Source of the DNA: Alcanivorax sp.
Lineage (GTDB): Bacteria > Pseudomonadota > Gammaproteobacteria > Pseudomonadales > Alcanivoracaceae
Assembly (NCBI GenBank): GCA_022565695.1
Contig: JAIUME010000007.1
Coordinates: 158,040-222,039, forward strand
Length of the DNA stretch: 64,000 nucleotides
Direction: 5' to 3'
Shown here: in pieces, positions 36,585 to 45,601 of the stretch
How the letters are laid out: each line of letters starts with the position of its first letter
How positions within the stretch are numbered: position 1 is the stretch's first letter
Made by a program: the position numbers and the translations under genes
Notes under the pieces: model-generated
Seen by the model: only the letters and a program-made list of their open reading frames with translations
Told to the model about the DNA's origin: nothing
Databases searched by the model: none

Positions 36585-37094
36585 CTAACCTGCGCAGACG
36601 GCCCGGTAAAGCGGGGAGGTGCGTGTCATGGTTTGCAGGGCTTCGATATGCGGGCGGTGTTCACTGGTCAGCGGCACCAGCTCTGCGGTGGCGCAATTCA
36701 TCAGATAGGGCTGGGCATACACCTGCTCAACGTACTCCCGTTCGAAACGGTAGAGCACGAATTCGACCAGCTGCTGGTCTTCCACCTGCCGTGTCACGAT
36801 GCGGTCGTAATCAATCACACTGAAGACAACGGTCATGGGGAACACTTGTGTCCAGGGACGCCACAGCATGCTGCGCTGCTCTGAGGAAATCACCTCTGCT
36901 GAGGCGGGCAACTGCTGACGCTTGTGCTCGAACCAGGTGTATTCGAAATGGATCTGGTAACCCAGCATGCCCAGGCCGGCAAACACCGGGACGATCCAGC
37001 GTGGCAGCCGTTTGCCGCTGGCCAGGCGTAGCAGCAGTGCAATGCCTGCGGCGCCCAGTGCGGCGAAGAGTGCTGCGATCAAATGCCATATCAT
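36585..37094 (-). CDS. Small inner-membrane protein of unknown function
   Basis: 169 residues. Two hydrophobic segments near the N terminus (IWHLIAALFAALGAAGIALLL and WIVPVFAGLGMLGYQI) are followed by a soluble domain of about 120 residues: FEYTWFEHKRQQLPASAEVISSEQR, then TVVFSVIDYDRIV. I recognise no family with certainty. It lies on the - strand downstream of the symporter operon, beyond a terminator. Confidence 0.7.
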   Translation of the reverse strand: MIWHLIAALFAALGAAGIALLLRLASGKRLPRWIVPVFAGLGMLGYQIHFEYTWFEHKRQQLPASAEVISSEQRSMLWRPWTQVFPMTVVFSVIDYDRIVTRQVEDQQLVEFVLYRFEREYVEQVYAQPYLMNCATAELVPLTSEHRPHIEALQTMTRTSPLYRAVCAG

Positions 37095-37126
37095 GAGTAA
37101 TCCTTCTTGAAGACAGCGTGCCTCAA

Positions 37127-37159
37127 AGCAAATCGGGCTTCCCTCAGGGAAGCCCGACT
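37127..37159 (-). terminator. Terminator of the DUF4212-symporter operon
   Basis: CGGGCTTCCC and GGGAAGCCCG (37134-37143 / 37147-37156) form a perfect 10-bp stem with a TCA loop. On the - strand the stem is followed by TTTGCTTT. It lies about 50 bp after the symporter stop. Confidence 0.75.
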
Positions 37160-37206
37160 GTTGCAGGAACCCCGGTTCATGCAGGCATGCTCCGGGGCAT
37201 TATGGC

Positions 37207-39003
37207 TCAGTGATCTACAGCGAGGCCAGCGCCCTTCGGGTAGCGTACGCTTTCCACCAGCTGCTGGATCTCGATCGGCGGCGGTGCGGTGGCACGGGAT
37301 ACCACAAAGGCGACGACGAAGTTCGCCAGCGCGCCCACCGGCCCAAAGCCCAGCGGTGAGATACCGAACAGCCAGTTCTCCGGTGTGTTCGCAAGCATGT
37401 TGGTGCCGGGAATGAAGAACCAGCCCAGGTAGGTAAACAGGTACAGCAGGGTAGTCACCAGACCGGCCAGCATGCCCGATACCGCGCCTGCGCTGTTCAT
37501 GCGGGTAGAGAAGATGCCCATCATCAACACCGGGAACAGGGTGGCGGCGGCAATACCGAAGGCCAGCGCCACCGTCTGGGCGGCGAAGCCCGGTGGATTG
37601 AGCCCGAGGTAGGTGGCGAGCAGGATGGCCCCGCCCATGGAGATCCGCGCTGCTCGCATCTCGCCTTTTTCGGTAATGGCGGGGTTGATGGTCTTTTTGA
37701 TCAGGTCATGACTGATGGCGGAGGAGATCGCCAGCAACAGACCGGCCGCTGTCGAGAGCGCTGCCGCAATACCACCCGCAGCGATCAGACCGATGACCCA
37801 CGGTGGCAGGTTGGCGATCTCCGGGTTCGCCAGCACCATGATGTCGTTGTTCACCACCAGTTCGTTGCCTGCCCAGCCCCGCGTTGCTTCGGTCTCGGCA
37901 AAGTCCGGGTTGGCGTCGTTGTAGAACTGGATGCGGCCATCGTTGTTGTGATCGGTGAAGGTGATCAGTCCGGTTTCTTCCCAGGAACGGATCCACTCGG
38001 GACGATCCTCGTAACGGATCGGGTTGTTGGCGGCTGCTTCGTAGTCCTGCACCTGGCCGCTCATTTCCGGATAGATGGTGGTCATCAGATTGAGGCGTGC
38101 CATGGAGGCTACGGCCGGCGCAGTCAGGTACAGCAGGGCGATGAAGACCAGTGCCCAGCCTGCGGACCAGCGCGCGTCAGCGACCTTGGGTACGGTAAAG
38201 AAGCGGATGATGACGTGTGGCAGACCGGCGGTGCCGATCATCAGCGACAGGGTCAGCAGCAGCATGTTGAGTTTGCTGGAAGCATCACCAGTGTAGTCCT
38301 GGAAGCCCAGAGCGCGGACGACTTCATCCAGCTTTTGCAGCAAGGGGATGCCGGACTCGGTGTGCGTGCTGAACATGCCGAACATGGGAATCGGATTGCC
38401 GGTGAGCTGCAGGGCAATGAACACGGCCGGGATGGTGTAGGCGATGATCAACACCACGTACTGGGCGACCTGGGTATAGGTGATGCCTTTCATGCCGCCG
38501 AACACGGCATACAGGAACACGATGGCTGCGGCGATCCAGATACCCACATTGCTGGGGACTTCCAGGAATCGAGAGAAGGCCACGCCGGCGCCAGTCATCT
38601 GGCCAATCACGTAGGTGACCGAGGCAACGATGAGACAGACCACGGCAATCACGCGAGCGGTTCTGCTGTAGAAGCGGTCACCGATGAAATCCGGCACCGT
38701 GAACTTGCCGAATTTGCGCAGATAGGGTGCCAGTAGCATGGCGAGGATGACATAACCGCCGGTCCAGCCCATCAGGAAGGTAGAGGCGCTGTAGCCGCCG
38801 GCAGCGATCAGGCCTGCCATGGAAATGAACGACGCGGCCGACATCCAGTCAGCGGCGGTGGCCATACCGTTGGTAATCGGGTGAACGCCACCGCCGGCAA
38901 CGTAGAATTCCTTGGTTGACCCGGCGCGCGCCCAGATGGCGATGCCTATATACAGCGCAAATGAGGCGCCGACAAAGAGCAGATTGATGGCAAATTGGCT
39001 CAT
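37207..39003 (-). CDS. Sodium:solute symporter, ActP/VC_2705 type (probable acetate or short-acid carrier)
   Basis: A 598-residue SSS-family carrier with about 13 membrane helices. Typical segments: AGGGVHPITNGMATAADWMSAASFISMAGLIAAGGY, GMKGITYTQVAQYVVLI, GTAGLPHVIIRFFTVPKVADAR and IAAALSTAAGLLLAISSAISHDL. The large loop between helices at about 325-400 is hydrophilic and has a DHNNDGRIQFYND stretch that resembles an EF-hand-like loop. It is paired with a DUF4212 subunit, as in the VC_2705 subfamily, and sits in an acetate locus, so acetate is the likely substrate. This is inference. Confidence 0.9.
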   Translation of the reverse strand: MSQFAINLLFVGASFALYIGIAIWARAGSTKEFYVAGGGVHPITNGMATAADWMSAASFISMAGLIAAGGYSASTFLMGWTGGYVILAMLLAPYLRKFGKFTVPDFIGDRFYSRTARVIAVVCLIVASVTYVIGQMTGAGVAFSRFLEVPSNVGIWIAAAIVFLYAVFGGMKGITYTQVAQYVVLIIAYTIPAVFIALQLTGNPIPMFGMFSTHTESGIPLLQKLDEVVRALGFQDYTGDASSKLNMLLLTLSLMIGTAGLPHVIIRFFTVPKVADARWSAGWALVFIALLYLTAPAVASMARLNLMTTIYPEMSGQVQDYEAAANNPIRYEDRPEWIRSWEETGLITFTDHNNDGRIQFYNDANPDFAETEATRGWAGNELVVNNDIMVLANPEIANLPPWVIGLIAAGGIAAALSTAAGLLLAISSAISHDLIKKTINPAITEKGEMRAARISMGGAILLATYLGLNPPGFAAQTVALAFGIAAATLFPVLMMGIFSTRMNSAGAVSGMLAGLVTTLLYLFTYLGWFFIPGTNMLANTPENWLFGISPLGFGPVGALANFVVAFVVSRATAPPPIEIQQLVESVRYPKGAGLAVDH

Positions 39004-39009
39004 GCTGGT

Positions 39010-39282
39010 TTACTCCCCCAGGCCAAATTTGCGGTCGATCCGGTTCATGCGCCATGCATAAAAGAAGATCAGGCCGATGAAGGTGAGGATCGAGCCTTGC
39101 TGAGCGAACCAGAAGCCGAGGTCGGTGCCACCGATGGGAATGCCGGACAGCAGCGGCCGGAACAGGATGGCGCAGCCGTAGGATACGAAGGCCCAGACGA
39201 TCATGCAGCCGATGATGAGGCGAAGGTTTGCCCGCCAGTACGCTGCGGCGTTGGTTGCGGCGTTGGTGTGGTCATCTGCCAT
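39010..39282 (-). CDS. DUF4212 symporter small subunit
   Basis: A 90-residue two-helix membrane protein: AYWRANLRLIIGCMIVWAFVSYGCAILFRPLL and GFWFAQQGSILTFIGLIFFYAWRMNRIDRKFGL. DUF4212 proteins are regularly encoded directly before SSS symporters and are thought to be accessory subunits. The gap to the symporter is 6 bp. GGAG stands shortly before the ATG, directly after a set of tandem repeats. Confidence 0.92.
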   Translation of the reverse strand: MADDHTNAATNAAAYWRANLRLIIGCMIVWAFVSYGCAILFRPLLSGIPIGGTDLGFWFAQQGSILTFIGLIFFYAWRMNRIDRKFGLGE

Positions 39283-39292
39283 GAGTTGCTCT

Positions 39293-39340
39293 CCAGTTGT
39301 TTGTCGGGCCAGTTGTTTTTTGGACCAATTGTTTTTCGGG
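39293..39340. repeat. Three tandem 16-bp repeats in the leader of the symporter operon
   Basis: CCAGTTGTTTGTCGGG, CCAGTTGTTTTTTGGA and CCAATTGTTTTTCGGG follow each other without gap, ending 11 bases from the DUF4212 ATG on the other strand. On the - strand each unit reads roughly CCCGAAAAACAACTGG. The position suggests regulator binding sites or an A-rich translation enhancer. Confidence 0.8.
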
Positions 39341-39459
39341 TTTGCGAGGTCGACTCACATTCATACTGGTCAATGGTGCCGGGAAAGAAATCCCAGACTT
39401 TGGTCTGATGGGGAGGGTAGGTCGCCACTGTTCCGAAATATTCCTTATGTTTCAGTCGG

Positions 39460-39487
39460 TTGGGAGGGTCTTGGACGAAAGTATAGT
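39460..39487 (+). promoter_or_regulatory. Possible promoter of the DUF294 protein gene
   Basis: TTGGGA (39460-39465) and TATAGT (39482-39487) are 16 bp apart, about 70 bp before the ATG at 39559. Confidence 0.4.
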
Positions 39488-39558
39488 GCGCTGCCCGTTG
39501 GGCTTTTATATAGATCGTGGTTAGCTGTCAGACACTGCAATCAACCGAGCTTCGCCCC

Positions 39559-41373
39559 ATGGTGGATCTGGATCTGACACAACTGCCCTTCGCATTGCTG
39601 GACGCAGCGTCCATGGAGCAATTGCGTGGCGCTGCGGATCTGAGTTACTTCGACAAGGGCGAGGTGATTCTCGATGCGGGGCAGGCGGGGAACTGGGTCT
39701 ACCTGATTCACAAAGGGGCTGTGACCGAGCTGGATGTGCAAGCGCCGAGCGCACGGTCACGTATTGGCCTTTACACCGCAGGGGACCTGTTTGGCGCCAT
39801 CAGCGTGCTCAATGGCAAGAGTCGTTATCGGTTTGTGGCGGACCAGCAGACGCTCTGCTATCTGATTCCGGGTGAGCTGTTTCAGCGCCTGTGCAATCAC
39901 AACAACGCCTTCGCTGATTATTTTCGTCAGCGCCTGGCCGAGAAAAGCCAGTTGCTCGTGGAACAGCGCGAAGGCGGCGTGACGTTGGCCGGCTTCATGC
40001 TGGCGCGGATCAGGGATTGCATGCGCCCGCCCCTGATCATGGATACGGACATCAGCATTCATGACGCCGTCAGCGCACTGAAAACCCATCGTGCGGACAG
40101 CCTGCTGATTCAGCGCGGTGACGAGTTTGGCGTGATTACCAAGACGGATCTGCTCAATGCGCTGGTGCTGGGCGGCCATCGTAACGGCGATCCGGCGCGC
40201 ACCATCGCGCACTATGATCTGGTTACGGCGCGGCCGGATGAGTTCCTGTTTTCTGCACTGGTCAGCATGACGCGCCACGAAGTGGCCCGTGTGGTGATCA
40301 TGCATCGCGGACGTCCTGCCGGTGTGGTCGAGCTCACGGATGTCCTCAGTTACTTCTCCAGCCGCTCCTATGTGGTGGGCCTGGAAATTGAAAAAGCCGA
40401 CGATCTGGATGCCCTGGCGCTGGCCAGTGCGCGCCTGCCGGACCTGGTTCGCGCGCTCATGGCCCAGGGCGTCAAGCTGCGCTTTGCCATGGATCTGCTC
40501 GCTGCGCTCAACGGCCGCATCATCAGCAAGGCCTGGCAATTCACGGTGCCGGAGCCGCATCGACAAAACGGTTGCCTGATCGTCATGGGCAGCGAGGGGC
40601 GCGGCGAGCAGATACTGAAAACCGATCAGGACAACGGTCTGATTCTCGACGATGGTGCCATCTGGCCTGATCAGGCGGGCACCATGGATCGCTTTACCGG
40701 CACGCTGTTGCGCCTCGGTTATCCGCCGTGCCCGGGTAATGTCATGGTCTCGAATCCGGAATGGACCGGTAGCCAGGCGCACTGGCATGCCCGCATCCAG
40801 CGCTGGGCCGCCGACAGTGGCGGCAACACGTTGCTCAACCTGTCCATCATGGCTGATGCCCACCCTATCGTCGGTAACGCCCGGTTGCTGGATACCATGC
40901 GCGATACGCTGCTGGATCGTTGCAGTACCGATCAGGTGCTGATGTCGCATTTTGCTCGCGGTGTCTTGCGTTTCTCTACGCCACTGACGTTATTCGGTTC
41001 CCTGAAAAAGCCTGAGCACGGCATCGACATCAAGAAAGGCGGTATTTTTCCCATCGTGCATGGTGTGCGGGCGCTGGCGGTATCCCAGTCCATTCGGGAA
41101 ACCTCGACGTTTGACCGGCTGGAGCAACTGTCTGGCCGGGGTATTACGGACCGTCATTTTGCCGAAGACCTCGGTGAAGCGCTGTCGCTGTTTTCCGAGT
41201 TGCGGCTGAAGCGGCAACTCGCCGCCCTGGATGCCGGTAATGCCTACCCCGACGGTAACCATATCGTTGTCCAGGAGCTGAGCTCTCTGGAGCGCGACAT
41301 GCTGCGCGATGCCCTGCATGTCGTGAATGAATTCAAACAGCGCCTGTCCCGGCGCTTTCATCTGGAATATTGA
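39559..41373 (+). CDS. cNMP-binding / CBS pair / DUF294 putative nucleotidyltransferase protein
   Basis: A 604-residue soluble protein. Domains in order: a cyclic-nucleotide-binding-like domain (about 20-140; FDKGEVILDAGQAGNWVYLIHKGAV, YTAGDLFGAISVL), a pair of CBS domains (about 160-280; MRPPLIMDTDISIHDAVSALKTHRADSLLI ... RVVIMHRGRPAGVVELTD), then the DUF294 nucleotidyltransferase domain with MGSEGRGEQILKTDQDNGLIL, where GSxGRxE and DxD form the probable metal site, and a C-terminal DUF294_C helical domain. Related genes often sit beside the DUF4212 symporter. It may sense nucleotides and modify a partner. The start ATG 39559 is preferred over GTG 39517. Confidence 0.88.
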   Translation: MVDLDLTQLPFALLDAASMEQLRGAADLSYFDKGEVILDAGQAGNWVYLIHKGAVTELDVQAPSARSRIGLYTAGDLFGAISVLNGKSRYRFVADQQTLCYLIPGELFQRLCNHNNAFADYFRQRLAEKSQLLVEQREGGVTLAGFMLARIRDCMRPPLIMDTDISIHDAVSALKTHRADSLLIQRGDEFGVITKTDLLNALVLGGHRNGDPARTIAHYDLVTARPDEFLFSALVSMTRHEVARVVIMHRGRPAGVVELTDVLSYFSSRSYVVGLEIEKADDLDALALASARLPDLVRALMAQGVKLRFAMDLLAALNGRIISKAWQFTVPEPHRQNGCLIVMGSEGRGEQILKTDQDNGLILDDGAIWPDQAGTMDRFTGTLLRLGYPPCPGNVMVSNPEWTGSQAHWHARIQRWAADSGGNTLLNLSIMADAHPIVGNARLLDTMRDTLLDRCSTDQVLMSHFARGVLRFSTPLTLFGSLKKPEHGIDIKKGGIFPIVHGVRALAVSQSIRETSTFDRLEQLSGRGITDRHFAEDLGEALSLFSELRLKRQLAALDAGNAYPDGNHIVVQELSSLERDMLRDALHVVNEFKQRLSRRFHLEY

Positions 41374-41386
41374 GCAGGAGGTCACC

Positions 41387-42001
41387 ATGCTTCGCACACT
41401 GCGCCGCGCCACCGACCGCCGTCGTCATGCAGGGGGAAATTACGCCCACCTGTTTCTGCCCCATCAGGGCAGCGATGTGATCGCGCTGGATTGTGAAACC
41501 ACCAGCCCGGATGCCCGCCAGGCCGAGCTGGTGTCCATTGCCGCGGTGCCGGTGCATAACGGGCGAGTGGAAACCAGTCAGGCGCTGCACCTGCATCTGC
41601 GCCGTCCCCACGGCATGCAGCGCGATTCCATCCGTATTCATCGGCTGCGGCCGGACGATCTGGTTGATGGCGCGACGGTGGATGATGCCCTGGAACGCTT
41701 GCTGGCGTTCATCGGCAACCGCCCGTTGGTGGGCTGGTGTATTGATTTCGATGTCGCCGTGATCAATCGCCACCTGCGCCCGCGCACCGGCTTCGAGCTG
41801 CCCAATCGCAGTATCGAACTCATACAACAGTACAAGCGCCGCCTGCGCCGCAGCCATCCTGATGTGGCACCCCACGTGGGCTTTGAAGCCATGGCCGAGG
41901 CACTGGATGTGCCAATCATCGGCCGACACACTGCGCTGGGGGACGCCACGACGTCTGCATTGATGTATCTTCGTATGCAAACGGCGCTGGCCGTCGCCTG
42001 A
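41387..42001 (+). CDS. DEDDh 3'-5' exonuclease, DnaQ-like
   Basis: A 204-residue exonuclease of the Pol III epsilon superfamily. Exo I motif: VIALDCETTSPDARQAELVSIAAVPV. Exo II: GWCIDFDVAVINRHL. Exo III: GRHTALGDATTSALMYL (HxxxxD, DEDDh). A perfect AGGAGGT stands before ATG 41387, and the gene follows the DUF294 protein by 13 bp, a pairing often found next to acetate symporters. It is too short for a full DnaQ with polymerase-binding tail, so a separate role is likely. Confidence 0.9.
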   Translation: MLRTLRRATDRRRHAGGNYAHLFLPHQGSDVIALDCETTSPDARQAELVSIAAVPVHNGRVETSQALHLHLRRPHGMQRDSIRIHRLRPDDLVDGATVDDALERLLAFIGNRPLVGWCIDFDVAVINRHLRPRTGFELPNRSIELIQQYKRRLRRSHPDVAPHVGFEAMAEALDVPIIGRHTALGDATTSALMYLRMQTALAVA

Positions 42002-42053
42002 CACGACAGGCCTGACACAACAGGCCTGACACAACAGGCCTGACACAACAGGT
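41998..42053. repeat. Four tandem 14-bp repeats between the exonuclease and sensor kinase genes
   Basis: CTGACACGACAGGC, two copies of CTGACACAACAGGC, and CTGACACAACAGGT. The first copy carries the exonuclease stop codon. The array ends 43 bases before the kinase ATG and makes up about half of the spacer. Confidence 0.9.
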
Positions 42054-42096
42054 CGGGCTGGGGCAGGGCCGGGGTCAGGCAGCACAGGGAGCTTTC

Positions 42097-45000
42097 ATGT
42101 TCACACTCTGGCAACTCGGCAGCCTGTCACTGCTGTATGTGCTGATCCTGTTCGCGATTGCCTGGTGGGGGGATCGTGCTGCCCGCCGTCGCTCTCGGCT
42201 CGTCAACAATCCCTGGACCTACAGCCTCGCTCTCGGGGTGTATTGCACCTCCTGGACCTTCTTCGGTGCAGTGGGCGAAGCGGCCAATCATGGCTGGAGT
42301 TACCTGCCGATCTATCTGGGCCCCATCTTTCTGGTGGTGTTCGGTGGCGCCGTGATCCTCAAGATCGTCACCCTCGGCAAACAGCAACGCATTACCTCCA
42401 TTGCCGATTTCATTGCCGCCCGCTATGGCAAGAACCAGCGCCTGGCCATGCTTGTGACAATGATCGCGCTGGTGGGCGTGCTGCCCTACATTGCCCTGCA
42501 GCTCAAGGCGGTGACGCTGGCCTTCGATGTCCTGACGCCCGGCGAAGGGCATATGGCCGGAAATATGGACAGCGCCCTGATCGTTGCCTTGCTGATGGCA
42601 GCCTTTACGCTGCTGTTCGGCACCCGGCACCTGGACGCGACGGAACACCAGTCCGGGCTGATGCTGGCGGTGGCTTTCGAATCTTTCGTCAAGCTGGTGG
42701 CGTTTATCGCGGTGGGCCTGTTCTGCCTGTTCTATGTGTTTGATGGCGCGGGCGGGTTTTTCAGTAACGAGGAGGTCAGGGTACTCGCCGGCGATCTGTT
42801 CTCGTCCGGTTGGCTGGAGCAGGATTTCATTGCGCAGTTTCTGCTGGCCATGGCGGCCATCATCTGTCTGCCACGGCAGTTCCACGCCGCCGTTGTCGAG
42901 AACAATGACTTGCGGCACCTGCGCACCGCACGTTGGGTATTGCCGGTTTATCTGGGTATTTTTGCTGTGCTGGTGCTGCCCATCGCATTGGCCGGGCTGG
43001 TGCAGCAGCCCCAGTTTGCCGGGCAGGCTGATCTCTATGTGCTGACCCTGCCGATGCTGGAAGGCCCCGCCTGGCTGACGCTGCTGGTGTTTCTCGGCGG
43101 CATAGCTGCTGCTACCGGGATGGTGATTGTCTCCACCATTGCTGTCGCCATCATGCTGACCAATGAAGTCCTGCTGCCGCTGTGGTTGCGCCGCCGCGTG
43201 AACCTGCACAACGACCTGGAGGAACTGGGCGCCAATGTGCGCAGCCTGCGCCGCATCGCGATTGTGGTGGTGTTGCTGCTGGCCTTCATGTTCCACCAGA
43301 TGATGCTGGATTTTACCCGCCTCACCAGCATCGGCCTGTTGTCCTTCGCCGCCATTGCACAGTTTGCCCCGGCGCTGTTCGGTGGCCTTTACTGGCGCGG
43401 TGGGCATGCGCGCGGTGCGGCCATCGGCCTGATGGTGGGGTTTGTGGTCTGGGCGTTCTGCCTGTTGTTGCCCGGTCTGGCCTCCGCAGAATGGCTGGCC
43501 CGCGCCAACGCAGAGGGGGTGCTGGGATTGGGTATCCTGCGGCCGCAGATGTTGCTGGGGCTGGACGGCATGTCGCCGCTGGCCCATGGCGTGCTCTGGA
43601 GCCTGGGGTTGAATACCGCGGCCTACATCTGGTTTTCCCGCCGTGCACATGTCTCGTCGCTGGATCGCTCCCAGGCAACCCTGTTTGTCGATATGCCCCT
43701 GGACTGGTGGCGCGATGCGGATACCTCCGGCCTGGTCACACAGGGCGAGCTGATGGATCTGGCAGGCCGTTGCCTGGGCATGGGGCGGGCGGAAACCCTG
43801 TTCCGCGAACATGCTGAAAAACAGCAGTTTCTCTGGCAGCCGGAACTGCCGGCGCCGCTGCATCTGGTGCGTCTCACCGAGCGGTTGCTGGCGGGTGCCA
43901 TGGGAGCCAGCTCCGCGCGCATCCTGTTGGGCACCTTGTTAACCAAACAGGAAGCAGACCGGCATGAAGTGGCGCGCATCATGGATGAAGCATCACAGCT
44001 GATTCAATTCAATCATCAGTTGTTGCGCACCACCATCGAGACCATCAACCAGGGCATCTGCGTGGTGGATCGGGAGTTGAATATCGTGGCGTGGAACCGC
44101 GCCTATGAGCGCCTGTTCGATTACCCGGATGGACTGATCCGGCTGGGCCGAGCCATTGCAGATGTGTACCGCTATAACGCGCGGCTTGGCTATTACGGTG
44201 AGGGCGATATCCATGATCAGGTACGCCGCCGGGTCAATCTGTTACGCGAGGGGTCTGCCCACAGCTTCGAGCGGGTGCTGCCCAACGGTACGGTGATTGA
44301 AGTCTCCGGCATGCCGATGCCCGGTGGCGGTTTCGTCAGTACCTTTCTGGACATCACTGCACGCAAACGGGATGAATGGACGCTGCGGGAAATTAACGAA
44401 AATCTGGAGCAGATCGTGGCGGACCGCACCCGCCGATTGTCCGAAGTGAACGAACGGTTGCAATCCGCCATTGCAGAAGCCCAGCGGGCCAACCAGGGCA
44501 AGACCCTTTTCCTTGCGGCGGCGGGGCATGACCTGATGCAGCCGCTGAATGCCGCGCATCTGTTCTGCTCGTCGTTGCAGCAGAAATTCCAGTCCGGGAC
44601 CATGGACGATGTCGGGCGCGCCCAGGAAATGCTCGGCAACATCAGTGGTGCGCTGGAGGCCGCCGAAAGCCTGATCAGTGATTTGCTGGATATCAGTCGA
44701 CTGGATACAGGCGCCATGCCGGTGGACCAGCGGCCAGTGGCGCTGGATCGCGTACTGCATAATCTGGCTGCCGAATTTCACGCCATGGCTGAAGCACGCC
44801 ATCTGCGCATGCGCTGGCGCATGGCTGACGTCATGATTCACACCGATGAGAAGCTTCTGCGCCGCGTGTTGCAGAATCTGCTCGGCAATGCGGTGCGGTA
44901 TACGACGACCGGCAAGATACTGCTGGGTTGCCGTCGGCAACCCGGCGCGGTGCGTATCGAGGTGTGGGATACCGGCACCGGCATCACGGAGGAAGAGCAA

Positions 45001-45588
45001 AAGGAAATATTCCGCGAGTTCAAACGGCTGCCCAGCAGTGAGCAGCACGGCAAGGGGCTGGGGTTGGGGCTGGCGATTGCCGAGCGTATCTGCAAACTGC
45101 TCGGGCACAAGATTGCGGTGCGTTCCTGGCCGGGTCGGGGCACGGTGTTTTCGGTTACGGTGCCACTGGCGGACGGGGCCAGTCGCCCGGAGGAAACAGC
45201 TATGACATCTTTCGTGCCTCGCCGGCTGGATGGGATGACGGTGCTGTGTGTGGACAATGACGCCACGATTCTGGCCGGGCTGCAGGCCCTTCTGGAAGAG
45301 TGGGACTGCCATGTGCTGTGTGCCCGCTCGGAGGCAGAAGCCCACGCCTTGCTGGCGCCTGACAAGGTACCGGATATGCTGCTGGTGGATTATCAGCTGG
45401 ACAATGACGAGAACGGGTTTGATGTGATCCGCTCGCTGGACCAGCGTTGGGATGATGCCGTGCCAGCGGTGCTGATGACCGCCAATCACGACCCGGCAGT
45501 ACGCCAGCGTGCGTTACAGGAAGGGCTGGTATTTCTGCAGAAGCCGGTGGATGCCGAGACGCTGTATCAGACCCTGACGTCGCTGTAA
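42097..45588 (+). CDS. crbS: Symporter-fused hybrid sensor histidine kinase, CrbS/MxtR type
   Basis: A 1163-residue sensor. Residues about 1-530 are an SSS symporter-like membrane domain (LGVYCTSWTFFGAVGEAANHGWSYLPIYLGPI ... MVIVSTIAVAIMLTNEVLLPLWLRRR). A PAS domain follows (about 650-760; TIETINQGICVVDRELNIVAWNRAYERLFDYP), then a coiled stretch, the HisKA domain with phospho-His811 in AAGHDLMQPLNAAHLFC, an HATPase domain (LQNLLGNAVRYTTTGKILLG, GKGLGLGLAIAERICK) and a C-terminal receiver with Asp1098 in LLVDYQLDN. In Vibrio and Pseudomonas such kinases (CrbS, MxtR) control acs with CrbR/ErdR, and both the regulator and acs are next door here. The signal is unknown; the symporter part may sense acetate flux. 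Confidence 0.92.
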   Translation: MFTLWQLGSLSLLYVLILFAIAWWGDRAARRRSRLVNNPWTYSLALGVYCTSWTFFGAVGEAANHGWSYLPIYLGPIFLVVFGGAVILKIVTLGKQQRITSIADFIAARYGKNQRLAMLVTMIALVGVLPYIALQLKAVTLAFDVLTPGEGHMAGNMDSALIVALLMAAFTLLFGTRHLDATEHQSGLMLAVAFESFVKLVAFIAVGLFCLFYVFDGAGGFFSNEEVRVLAGDLFSSGWLEQDFIAQFLLAMAAIICLPRQFHAAVVENNDLRHLRTARWVLPVYLGIFAVLVLPIALAGLVQQPQFAGQADLYVLTLPMLEGPAWLTLLVFLGGIAAATGMVIVSTIAVAIMLTNEVLLPLWLRRRVNLHNDLEELGANVRSLRRIAIVVVLLLAFMFHQMMLDFTRLTSIGLLSFAAIAQFAPALFGGLYWRGGHARGAAIGLMVGFVVWAFCLLLPGLASAEWLARANAEGVLGLGILRPQMLLGLDGMSPLAHGVLWSLGLNTAAYIWFSRRAHVSSLDRSQATLFVDMPLDWWRDADTSGLVTQGELMDLAGRCLGMGRAETLFREHAEKQQFLWQPELPAPLHLVRLTERLLAGAMGASSARILLGTLLTKQEADRHEVARIMDEASQLIQFNHQLLRTTIETINQGICVVDRELNIVAWNRAYERLFDYPDGLIRLGRAIADVYRYNARLGYYGEGDIHDQVRRRVNLLREGSAHSFERVLPNGTVIEVSGMPMPGGGFVSTFLDITARKRDEWTLREINENLEQIVADRTRRLSEVNERLQSAIAEAQRANQGKTLFLAAAGHDLMQPLNAAHLFCSSLQQKFQSGTMDDVGRAQEMLGNISGALEAAESLISDLLDISRLDTGAMPVDQRPVALDRVLHNLAAEFHAMAEARHLRMRWRMADVMIHTDEKLLRRVLQNLLGNAVRYTTTGKILLGCRRQPGAVRIEVWDTGTGITEEEQKEIFREFKRLPSSEQHGKGLGLGLAIAERICKLLGHKIAVRSWPGRGTVFSVTVPLADGASRPEETAMTSFVPRRLDGMTVLCVDNDATILAGLQALLEEWDCHVLCARSEAEAHALLAPDKVPDMLLVDYQLDNDENGFDVIRSLDQRWDDAVPAVLMTANHDPAVRQRALQEGLVFLQKPVDAETLYQTLTSL

Positions 45589-45601
45589 GGCGTGGGCAAG
45601 C

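Noticed and set aside
42127..43863. 578-codon open frame opposite the kinase membrane domain
   Set aside because: His/Gln/Arg-rich shadow of an alternating hydrophobic gene; no ribosome-binding site or motif.
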